In this document: positions 37,837 through 45,953 of the stretch, one piece after another
Numbering within the stretch: the first letter of the stretch is position 1
Layout of the letters: each line of letters begins with the position of its first letter
NCBI GenBank assembly: GCA_963701675.1
Contig: OY969623.1
Span: 7,254,001 to 7,318,000, forward strand
DNA: 64,000 nt
From: G963701675 sp963701675
Lineage (GTDB): Bacteria; Planctomycetota; Planctomycetia; Gemmatales; Gemmataceae
Direction: 5' to 3'
The notes under the pieces: generated by a model
What the model was told of the DNA's origin: nothing
Database searches by the model: none
What the model saw: the letters and a program-made list of their open reading frames with translations, nothing else
Program-made: the position numbers and the translations under genes

Positions 37837-38420
37837 GAGACCAACCCTTGGCAGATGGTAGGCTCGAACGTGTTGTCGGAATAACGCTTGAAGCCGTCGT
37901 GACAGCGAAAGACGGCTGACTCTTGGCAGTTGCCGCAGCGACCGTCGATCTTCCATTTCCAGGCATCCTTACCCGCGCACACATCGGGCTCGCGGTCCAT
38001 GTATTGGATGGAGCCGCGCGAACCGACGAAGTGCCAGTTATAGGCGGGATTGTTGACGGGGTCAGCGTTCTGCTCGTCGCAAGTGGCGCAGTAAAACGGA
38101 TCCATCTGATGCGGGGCAAACCCGAAGCAGGCCTCTTCGCACGTAGCGTTGTAATCGTAAGGGCCGCAATCCGTGTACATGGAGTAATGAGGCCCTTCAT
38201 GGGCGTGCAAGGCTCGCAGTTGATCCGCCGGAGGGAGCGTTCCACCGCGCAGCAAGGCGACGGCTCGGGGCCCCAGTGCCAATGCGGCTGAGGTGAGGAA
38301 CGCGCTGTCTTCACGCCGCACTCCAGAGTACGCGTCGGCTACCGGAGTATCGGGGCTCGGACGTCGTCCCAGCCGACCCGCCGACTCGACAACAGGCAAA
38401 TCGTCCATTTCGAGGATCAT
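37809..38420 (-). CDS. 12-Cys protein, candidate substrate of the MauD/MauE-like pair
   Basis: A 203-residue protein. The first about 80 residues (MILEMDDLPVVESAGRLGRR...) have no cleavable signal peptide. The C-terminal about 120 residues hold exactly 12 Cys (from YTDCGPYDYNATCEEAC to LVSCDNKLTPC) and conserved Trp in NWHF and AWKWK. Methylamine dehydrogenase light chain also has 12 Cys in six disulfides plus a Trp-derived cofactor and needs MauD and MauE, but I see no clear sequence similarity to it. ATG overlaps the MauD-like stop (ATGA). It might carry a leader and be exported after modification; this is inference. Confidence 0.55.
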   Translation of the reverse strand: MILEMDDLPVVESAGRLGRRPSPDTPVADAYSGVRREDSAFLTSAALALGPRAVALLRGGTLPPADQLRALHAHEGPHYSMYTDCGPYDYNATCEEACFGFAPHQMDPFYCATCDEQNADPVNNPAYNWHFVGSRGSIQYMDREPDVCAGKDAWKWKIDGRCGNCQESAVFRCHDGFKRYSDNTFEPTICQGLVSCDNKLTPC

Positions 38421-38998
38421 CGCAGTTTCCTATCTGTCAATGCGCCATCGAGCTGTTGAGCACCCGACGCCCGAGCACCGGTCTCGATGGTTTCGAACAA
38501 GGAATTGATGCTGTTCACTGGCGACGCCTTCGTAATTACGCCGGCTTCATCGGCGACGAGCACAAATGGAGTGATGCGGATACCAAGCTCGGCACTAACC
38601 CGTGGTCCGTCAGGTACAAGCGTTGCGTAACCAGGTAGTTCCGGTATTCCTTCCGACGTCTCATTCGTCCAGGCCACCATCGAAGGGGTTTCTCGTTTTC
38701 GTTCACGCAACTCTTTCAAAAGCGTCTCGCAGGCCGGGCAAGACGACGAAACAAATAGCATCAAGCGCGGCCGCGGACGGGGCACGAATCCATTCAACAC
38801 ATCGTCCACGTTCTTTCCGAGTAAATGGGAAAACGGCGCAGCCTGATTTCGATGCTGGTCAAGGCGCTCGAGCCGCGTAAGCCGGACATGAAGGCTGACC
38901 GCGATAATCACGACGATGACAAGGGCAGCCCAAGTGACAAGGTGCGCCGCCAGTTCAAAGCTGGCCCGAGATCCCAATATCGACTCGAGAAATGTCAC
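38417..38998 (-). CDS. MauD-like thioredoxin-fold protein
   Basis: A 193-residue protein from GTG 38998, which overlaps the stop of the MauE-like gene (GTGA). An N-terminal membrane helix (about 18-40) anchors a thioredoxin-like domain: MLFVSSSCPACETLLKEL has the CPAC redox motif, and GIRITPFVLVADEAG the cis-Pro strand. MauD of methylamine utilisation has the same layout and is needed for disulfide formation in the dehydrogenase light chain. Its own stop overlaps the next ATG. Family call good; partner inferred. Confidence 0.7.
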   Translation of the reverse strand: MTFLESILGSRASFELAAHLVTWAALVIVVIIAVSLHVRLTRLERLDQHRNQAAPFSHLLGKNVDDVLNGFVPRPRPRLMLFVSSSCPACETLLKELRERKRETPSMVAWTNETSEGIPELPGYATLVPDGPRVSAELGIRITPFVLVADEAGVITKASPVNSINSLFETIETGARASGAQQLDGALTDRKLR

Positions 38999-39546
38999 CT
39001 AATTCCTCCCGCGGCCAGCGGCGGTGCTACAGCCGGGAACACAACCATTAGTCCCGAAAACGTAACGCCCCAAAGAGCAGGTACTATGGCTACAGCGAGC
39101 GGAGTCGGGAGTTCGCCCGGTCCGATAAAGGTTCCCACCAGGCCAAGCGTCGATGTCGCAACGAGCGTTATAGAAGGGCCAAGCGAAGTAGGCGTAAGCG
39201 GGCTGGCAAGCGGGGAGCAGCCACATGATTCGGCACGAACCGGCATAATCAGCAGCCGTCGAACATATAGCCAAAAACACAAACCAACGAGCAAGCACCA
39301 TGCAAAGATCCACGCGGCGAGTGGCCTTGGATCAAATGAAGCCAAAAGAAGGATCGCCGAGCTACCTGGGACCAATTCGCACATGACCATTGCAGTGGCC
39401 AGAGAAAAGGTCCACCCCCGCGGCAGAATTCCATGCGCTTGCAACAATTTCGCAAACGCCCGTAACCGTAGCGCGTGGCCCAAGCCACCAGCGAGTAACA
39501 TGCCAGCGGCGCAAGCCAAGCCGAAGTAAATGAAGAATACCGACAT
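38995..39546 (-). CDS. MauE-like membrane protein
   Basis: I chose ATG 39546 (MSVFFIYFGLACAAGMLLAG, 183 residues) because GGAG lies eight bases upstream; the frame is open to 39633. Four to five membrane helices. LACAAGMLLAGGLGHALRLRAF, then LLQAHGILP, fits the MauE/DoxX-like pattern; a CGC pair near residue 108 could relay electrons to the MauD-like protein. MauE passes redox equivalents across the membrane for disulfide formation. Overlaps the MauD-like gene by 4 bp. Confidence 0.65.
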   Translation of the reverse strand: MSVFFIYFGLACAAGMLLAGGLGHALRLRAFAKLLQAHGILPRGWTFSLATAMVMCELVPGSSAILLLASFDPRPLAAWIFAWCLLVGLCFWLYVRRLLIMPVRAESCGCSPLASPLTPTSLGPSITLVATSTLGLVGTFIGPGELPTPLAVAIVPALWGVTFSGLMVVFPAVAPPLAAGGIR

Positions 39547-39580
39547 GAGCCAGACTCCGTCCTCACCACAGACGCCAGAC

Positions 39581-40297
39581 TCACCGCCCGCCCGAGGCAC
39601 GGGGTATCCACTCGACGCGCAGTTTCTGGGCAACGGCCAAGATTTCTTTCTCTTGCGCCCCCCGGAACGGATTGACGGTCGCCATCGCGCTACGGCTTAG
39701 ATACAGCAAGGCGTTGCTTCCCTTACGCAGGCGAAAGAGTTCACCTGAGTCGGTTGCGAACCCGCGCGCTCGTGGCACGCGTTCCAGTTCGCTGGCAACA
39801 GCGGGTCGAACCGCCAAAACGCCCACATTCGGGATCTCTTTGATCACTTCGGGCGCGCGCGGCTGTGCCATGATTGGCGAGTCGATGGCCAGCCCTTTCT
39901 GGTGGGGAGCGAATGCCAGGGTGTCAAACACTTCTGCCAAACGGTTCGTTTCCCGCCCGCGCAGTGAAGACGACAAACAACCGCCATCGCCTTCCCAGGC
40001 GCCCACCGTTAGTTCACGCGCGCCGCCGGGGATCCCAGGAACGCCGACTTCGGCAATTCGCAGGGTACCGTTCTTGACGCGAAATTCCTTGGTTGAAAGA
40101 ATTCTTACTGACTCAGTTCTAGTTCGGACGGCCTCCTCAACCGCCCGGCTATGCCCGGCAGGCGTGATTGTGAATGGGTGGGCGCGCATGAGCGAAGGAA
40201 CAATCGCCCATCCGGCCGCGGTGGCCCTGGTGTTCAGATCTGCCTCCGCTTCGATCGCGACGACTGATCCATCCACCGCCAAGTGCTCGACCTTCAT
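39581..40297 (-). CDS. Hypothetical protein, first gene of the mau-like operon
   Basis: I chose ATG 40297 (MKVEHLAVDGSVVAIEAEAD, 238 residues) because GGAGAA lies about ten bases upstream; the frame opens at 40348. No signal peptide, no membrane helix, one Cys only, in GGCLSS. The sequence is rich in Val/Ala/Glu with a C-terminal RKGSNALLYLSRSAM segment; no family recognised. A gap of 34 bp separates it from the MauE-like gene. Position where mau operons carry the large dehydrogenase subunit is notable, but it is far too short for that. Confidence 0.55.
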   Translation of the reverse strand: MKVEHLAVDGSVVAIEAEADLNTRATAAGWAIVPSLMRAHPFTITPAGHSRAVEEAVRTRTESVRILSTKEFRVKNGTLRIAEVGVPGIPGGARELTVGAWEGDGGCLSSSLRGRETNRLAEVFDTLAFAPHQKGLAIDSPIMAQPRAPEVIKEIPNVGVLAVRPAVASELERVPRARGFATDSGELFRLRKGSNALLYLSRSAMATVNPFRGAQEKEILAVAQKLRVEWIPRASGGR

Positions 40298-40340
40298 GGT
40301 TGTTCTCCAACAAGACCTTGCTCTCTCCATCCGCATTTGC

Positions 40341-40391
40341 CTAGACACACGAAGCGAGAAAACCGGACGCGAGCTTTAGGAAAAGTCTTGA
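40341..40391 (+). repeat. Dispersed CTAGACAC-N13-ACCGGACGC motif, copy 1
   Basis: CTAGACAC, 13 bases, ACCGGACGCG, then an A-rich end with CTTGAA. Same layout as copies at 40742, 49739, 50630 (inverted) and 52752. Confidence 0.55.
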
Positions 40392-40741
40392 AGCTTGCGG
40401 CTATCGGCCGCACCAACTCAATTCAAGAGCCCTTCGACTCCCGATGGTGAGATCACTTCGCAGCTAGGGTACGCACGAATTGCTTGTTGCCCGGACATGC
40501 TGGCAGCGCAAGGAAATGTCCCGCTTCAAATCCACCGGCGTCGCCCAGTCACCAGCGAACCAAAGCGGGACTTTCGCGGTATATCCTCGGGCTCAGCAGT
40601 TTCAAAAGCAAATCTGGCATGAACTTCATGAAACTCTAATACATGCGATGTGGAGACGACCTGGGCGATGGCCGAAGGCGCTGAGCGCAACGCCGACGGC
40701 ATTCGTTGGTCCAGGCGACGCCATTGTCTTCTTCGTACTAC

Positions 40742-40795
40742 CTAGACACGGCCGCCCCCCAGAACCGGACGCGCATTTCAAGAAAACTTCTTGAG
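40742..40795 (+). repeat. Dispersed CTAGACAC-N14-ACCGGACGC motif, copy 2
   Basis: CTAGACAC, 14 bases, ACCGGACGCG, then CATTTCAAGAAAA and TTGA. It lies inside the left arm of the inverted repeat, about 200 bp upstream of the ECF gene. Confidence 0.55.
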
Positions 40796-40990
40796 CCATT
40801 CGTCCTCGGCACGCATACCGGCATTTGCAACAAACATCCGACCAGTGCGCAAAAGCTAAAACCCTCCAGATTCTCATTTTTTGTTTGCGGGCGGGAATTG
40901 GGTCAAGTATGCTCAGTTCCGAAAAACCGCTGTCCGCTTTTCCTCGATTTGGTGTCTATGAGGTTAGATCTCGCATAGGAGATCATCGCC

Positions 40991-41542
40991 ATGGCCTTTC
41001 TCGCTACGCTCGAAGCCGCGCGTAACGGTTCGCCCCAGGCATTGGGAGAACTCTTGGAGTCTTGCGGCGGCTACATTCGCGTGATCGCTCAAGAACGGGT
41101 TCCGCACAAATTGAAAACCCGTGTCCCGCATTCTAGCCTCGTGCAGGAGACATACCTGCGCACCTGTAAGCATTTCGATCAGTTTCGCGGCCAGACCGAG
41201 CGAGAGTTGTTGGCATGGCTAAAGAAAATTTTGATCAACTGTTTGCTGAACGTACTTCGGCAACCACAGTTTCAGACACCGATGGAGAGGCTGCCTTCAA
41301 GCTTAGCCGCTGTAACCGGTTTGCCCGAGCAACAAACCGCAGACAAGGAATGCGCTCGACTGGTACAGCAAGCACTAAGGCGGCTGCCAGCGCGGTATGC
41401 GCGCATAATTCGGTTGCATCACTTTGGCGGACTCACGTTTGCTGAGTTAGGCCACTTGCTGGAATGCTCATCCGAAGCGGCGCGAAAACTTTGGAGTAGA
41501 GCCCAGGCCCGACTCGGTGAAGAATTGCAGGCCAGCCAATGA
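40991..41542 (+). CDS. ECF-type RNA polymerase sigma factor, copy 1
   Basis: A 183-residue protein from ATG 40991 with AGGAGATC upstream. Region 2 runs about residues 40-95 (RVPHSSLVQETYLRTCKHFDQFRG with WLKKILINCLLNVLRQ); region 4 about 120-178 (LRRLPARYARIIRLHHFGGLTFAELGHLLECS). Typical of the planctomycete ECF group paired with protein kinases. Its stop overlaps the start of the kinase-WD40 gene (ATGA), so sigma and kinase are translated together; the kinase probably controls the sigma factor. An almost identical inverted copy lies at 49883. Confidence 0.9.
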   Translation: MAFLATLEAARNGSPQALGELLESCGGYIRVIAQERVPHKLKTRVPHSSLVQETYLRTCKHFDQFRGQTERELLAWLKKILINCLLNVLRQPQFQTPMERLPSSLAAVTGLPEQQTADKECARLVQQALRRLPARYARIIRLHHFGGLTFAELGHLLECSSEAARKLWSRAQARLGEELQASQ

Positions 41543-44500
41543 ACACAAAACATCGGGAGCCGATGGACGATCCTTTATCAGGTCTGCTGGCCGAACTCGA
41601 TGCGCGACTTGCGGCCGGCGACGCCGGCAATACCGATGAAACATCCAACCTCGATCCCGAACAAATGCGTTTGTTTCGCTGGGCACGACACGGCATTGAA
41701 AGCCTGGAACGCGCATGGCCGCGCTCATCTGCCAGCACGGCAATCCCGGGTACGGCGCGTAGAGCACGGTGCCCGTGATGGCGTGAGCGCGAACGAGCGG
41801 ATCGGGAAGTTCTGCATTCGCCGGGAACTTGGGCGTGGAGGGATGGGAATCGTCTTCCTAGCGACAGATACCGACGCCCAGCGCGATATCGCTCTTAAGC
41901 TTCCGAGGATGGAGGCATTGGTCGATGCCCGTTTGCGGGATCGATTTTTGCACGAAGCGCGACTCACCGTCGGACTCTCCCACCCGGGTCTTGTTTCCGT
42001 GTACGAAGTCGGTGAGGTCGGCGCCGTTTGCTATATCGCGTCCGAATACGTCGCCGGTCCCACCTTGGCCGCGTGGCTGGAAACGCGACGCCAGCCTTTG
42101 CCCTTCCGAACCGCTGCGGCGCTGATCGCGGCTTTAGCTCGTGGCGTGGAATATTTGCACGAACATCATCTTTTGCACCGGGATATCAAGCCGAGCAATG
42201 TCCTTTTGCGACCGGCTCCGGAGAGCGGGTTGCCGGATGCGGATTTGGCCGTTGCCGGCGTGCCGTGTCTCATGGATTTCGGGTTGGCGAAATCGCTGGA
42301 AGCGCCTGAAAGGGATCATAGTCGATCTACGACGACGGCTGGGGCAATCGTCGGCACAGCGGAATACATGGCGCCTGAACAAATCAATTGCGATAGCGCC
42401 AAGTTGGGCCGAACGACCGACGTCTATGCCCTGGGGGCTGTCCTTTACGAACTACTCACGGGGCACGCGCCATTCTGGGGGCGCAACAAATTCGACACGC
42501 TGAACCGGGTGCTTACGCAGGATCTGGTGCGTCCATGCCAATTGCGCGATGGCGTTCCAGCAGGGCTGGAAGCGATCTGCTTGAAGTGCTTGGAGAGGGG
42601 CCGCGCCGCCGCTATGCCACTGCAGGGCTATTGTCTGAAGACCTGCAGCGATTCCTGGCTGGTCAAAAGCCGTTAGCTCGCCCCAGACGCTGGTGGCACC
42701 ATCTCTGGAAATGGAGTAAGCGCCGACCCCGGCTGGCGGCGGCACTTGCATTCGCAATTCTACTCGTTCTGGCGAGCGTCGGTGGTGGGATACTCTACAA
42801 GAACTACGTCACCGCCGATTACGAACGGCGACTCGAAATCGCCTGGAATGCCCGTCGGGTCGGATTGCTTGCCTGTGGCAACGGAGACCTAGGCGCGGGC
42901 ATGTTGCAATTTGCGGACGCACTCGCCATCGCTCCGGAGAACGCCACAGATCTACAACAGCTTCTTCGCCTAGACCTAGGCGCCTGGCAATATCGAATTC
43001 CGAGCTTGATCGCTACGCTTCCTCATCCAGACAAAGTGATAAGCGTGCGATACAGTCCTGGTGGCAGTCTGGTGCTGACGCTCTGTTACGACCATCAGGC
43101 GCGTCTATGGGCCACCGACACCGGTTCGCTCATAAATAGGCCGCTAGCTCACCCTGCAATGTTGTTGGAAGCGTGTTTCAGCCGTGACGGACGAAATGTC
43201 CGGACGATTTGCAGCGACGGTTACTTCCGCACATGGTGCACAGGGACGGGGGCCTTGCTTCGCGAGGAGCGGGCGCGATGTCTGGAGGGAGTTCCTCCCG
43301 GTGATCACCGTGACCGATTCGCGGATTTGCTATGGGAGCTGGAAGTCAATGAGACTCCGCCACGCGGTTTTCCCGATAGTCGTTGCATCGTGAAGTTTCG
43401 TCTCAGCCCGGATCGCCAAAGAGTCGCAACCGTCAGCGCTTATGACCGGGTCCAGCTCTGGCAAACGTCACATACAAAACCAGTGCTCGCGTCGCTGCAG
43501 TCTCCTGGAAAATGGCGCGACGCCGCCTTCGGCGCCGACGGGAAGCTGCTATTAACTGCAGGCGACGATCGCTTCATCCATTTCTGGAATTCGTCCTTCG
43601 ACACCGTAAGTCGGCCGGCGCTACAACATCCCGGTTCCATACACGCCGTTGCTGTTGACCCGAGTGGCGCCTTCGTGGCCAGTGGTGACAACGACACGCT
43701 GCGCCTTTGGGACGCACGCACTCAACAACTGGTCGTCGCTTTACCCCAACAGAGCCTGGTTCAAATTGTCGCTTTCAGCGGCGACGGAAAGCAACTTGCG
43801 TCGGCGAACGGTGAGAACCACGTGCGACTGTGGATGATACCGACCCGTTTACCGAATCCGCTTATTCACCCACATCTAAAACCCCGGGGTCCTGAGCATC
43901 TCGAAAGAGGCAAGGAAACCGATAAGGGATTCGACGGCATAATGCACGTGGCTTATCACCCCAAAGGTCGCCAGCTGTATACCTCCGGAATCGACGGTGC
44001 CGTTTACGTCTGGGATCTCGCAACCGGCGTTACGGGTAAGCCACTGCTGCAGCACACGGAAGTAGTGACACGCGTCGTTGTCTCTCCAACTGGAGACGTC
44101 ATCCTTACGGGAAGCCGCGACAAGACTGGCCGACTTTGGGACTGCGGTAAAGGGGAGCCGCTGGGTCCCGAGTTGGCCCATGAGCGTTGGGTTGGCGCGG
44201 TGGCATTAAGTCCGAACCGACAAACCATCGCTACCGGTTGTTTGGGGGACGGACCCGTTCGGTTATGGAAAGCGCGCACGGGTGAGTGTCTTGCCGAGTT
44301 CGGGCCGGTCTCTGGAGTATTTGATGTCACTTTTAGTCCCAACGGCAAGCTCGTGCTGGCGGGTAGCCTGAATCAAGCTTATGTGTGGGATCTCGCCACC
44401 GGCGTCGGCCATGAGTTAGCGCATAACAGTCCGGTCTTGGCGGCGGCGTTTCATCCAAGCGGCCGCTGTTTTGTCACGGGAAGTTTGGATGGTCAACTGT

Positions 44501-44925
44501 GCTGGTGGAATACGAATACGCTGGAGCGTCAAGCGGTCCTGCCCGCGCACACCGGTTGCTTGCGGCATGCCGTGTTTGCCCCGGGCGGCCGGACTTTGGC
44601 CACCGCCGGCTGGGATGGTAAGGTTGCATTTTGGGACAGCGAGACAAAGCAACAGTTGGGTCCAATAGCCGTTCTCCCGGCGGCCGTGCAGACCTTGGCG
44701 TTTCATCCGGACGGAAAAACACTGGCAGTCGGTTGCAAGAACGGAGAAGTGCATTTTCTGAGGCCGCCGCATGTCCTCCAAGGATCACCTCGTCAACTAA
44801 AGCTATGGGTGCAGGGGCTTATCGGTTTGGAGCTGGGGCCTGGTAATCTGCCGCGTGGTTTGGATGAAGCAACGCGGAAGCAACGGCTCTATGAGCTGGT
44901 AGCCGAGGGCGGACCACCAACCTAA
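41539..44925 (+). CDS. Ser/Thr protein kinase with membrane helix and WD40 repeats, two compensating frameshifts
   Basis: ATG 41539 overlaps the ECF stop. The first frame (MNTKHREPMDDPLSGL...) leaves the pattern near 41740-41760; the second frame carries the kinase: LGRGGMGIVF, ALKLPRM for the Lys, LLHRDIKPSNVLL, MDFGLAKS, GTAEYMAPEQ. At about 42597 a missing G in a G-run returns it to the first frame: CLER|GPRRRYATAG, then LSEDLQRFLAG, a membrane helix (LAAALAFAILLVLASVGGG) and ten or so WD40 repeats to 44925. The net shift is zero, so an intact protein of about 1128 residues is likely, with sequencing errors suspected. The cytosolic kinase would respond to the propeller outside, or the propeller binds partners; known family, role inferred. 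Confidence 0.8.
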
Positions 44926-44981
44926 ACTCCGAGATCTGTTGTGCGCTAGAGAATTCTTCTAACCCAGTAAAGGAGCTCTCC

Positions 44982-45152
44982 ATGGCCGACGACAAACCAG
45001 AACAAAGACTCGACGACGCCAGCACCTCGCCGGAACCGCTGGATCCCAACGAGCCAGGATGCTGTTTCGTAGAAGGGAGAGAGCCGTTTTCTGCCACTCG
45101 GCAAGAGTGCATAAGCGTCGGTGGGAATTTCATTCCGGGCCCTTGTCCCTAG
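44982..45152 (+). CDS. Small Cys-containing protein
   Basis: A 56-residue protein starting MADDKPEQRLDD, with AAGGAG (about 44970-44975) in front of ATG 44982. The C-terminal half has four Cys: GCCFVEG, TRQECISVGG and IPGPCP. An acidic N-terminus followed by a CC...C...C block is a recurring small-protein layout near planctomycete kinase genes, in my reading. No family is assigned. It lies 56 bp after the kinase-WD40 gene and may share its transcript. Confidence 0.6.
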   Translation: MADDKPEQRLDDASTSPEPLDPNEPGCCFVEGREPFSATRQECISVGGNFIPGPCP

Positions 45153-45290
45153 TCCGAATGGTGATATCGGCCCGGATGCGACACCCACACGGTCTTTTTC
45201 GACGATCAATAGAGGGGCGACGAACTCAAAAGCCACATAGGTCGATCGGCGTATTGCGGGACACTTACCGCAACAGCACAGGCGATCACG

Positions 45291-45470
45291 ATGTCTTACG
45301 GAAGGGAAGGTGTCACATTGGCAAACGATCCTGTCATTGGCCACTGTTTGTTTGCGGATGGTGTAACTCGCCCCATCTATTGCGATGACCAGGGCCAATA
45401 CATTATTGATGAAGGCGCACGCGTTTACGGAAGATTCCTCGACGACAACCTCGAAGACAGCACCGTTTGA
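45291..45470 (+). CDS. Possible small hypothetical protein
   Basis: A 59-residue frame, MSYGREGVTLANDPVIGHC then DDQGQYIIDEGARVYGRFL, with plausible coding composition. The Shine-Dalgarno is weak (AGGCGAT). Other short frames overlap it: from ATG 45411 a run containing APGQLEFIGGRFEV reaches a stop at 45528-45530, with coding-like sequence beyond it. The region probably holds decayed small genes. Confidence 0.35.
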   Translation: MSYGREGVTLANDPVIGHCLFADGVTRPIYCDDQGQYIIDEGARVYGRFLDDNLEDSTV

Positions 45471-45953
45471 TCGTATCTTTACGGCGCCCGGACAACTTGA
45501 ATTCATTGGCGGCCGCTTTGAGGTATAGGACCACACGTCCATTGAACCGGAAGGTCAGCCGCTCAGCCGAACTGCCTTCCGAAAAAGATTCTCGGATCAT
45601 CATCTGATCTTCACGTCGGTGAAAGTGTTAGACGATGACGACTAGCCCCCTAGTAAACTCGTGGAAAAAGCTCGAAACCCGTCGTTGCTGCGGAGTTTGA
45701 CAGCGGTGAGAAGCCGTATGTAAATTCGGCGCACAGTCCGGCCGATCCGCGGGCCGTCGGACCGCCCGGGTGCGTCCGGCGCACGTGGCGTTGAGGACCC
45801 CGACCAACCGCGGCTGCCTGCTTCCCAAGTGAAATTGACCTTTGGTAATAGCGGGCTGTATAGCGACAACTACTTCTCCCCTGACGACAATTACGAATCC
45901 CTGGTTGTCCGTGTGATACGCTAGCGCAAGTTCCATCATGGAAGGAGCTTGCG
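45471..45953. other. Gene debris upstream of IS21 element
   Basis: After the small frames, a plus-strand stretch ending at about 45922 reads SQVKLTFGNSGLYSDNYF and looks like the end of a gene, with no start. TGTCCGTGTG near 45907 could be the left IS21 end, as IS21 termini start with TG, but I could not find a convincing partner at the right end. ATGGAAGGAGCTTGCG just before 45954 is the IstA ribosome binding site. Confidence 0.4.

Larger units (their letters stand above)
40505..41600 (+). repeat. Large inverted repeat, left arm (ECF sigma copy 1)
   Basis: By eye, the reverse complement of about 49820-50918 matches this segment over most of its length. It covers some 480 bp upstream of the ECF gene, the whole ECF gene and the first codons of the kinase gene. 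The protein copies differ at only three residues, so the duplication is recent or maintained by gene conversion. Confidence 0.8.

Noticed and set aside
37809..38420. Methylamine dehydrogenase light chain (mauA)
   Set aside because: 12 Cys and MauD/MauE neighbours suggest it, but the Cys spacing and Trp context do not follow the known light chain, and mauB is absent.
45059..45388. 109-codon plus-strand frame
   Set aside because: Overlaps the better supported small Cys gene and another small frame; composition is shadow-like.
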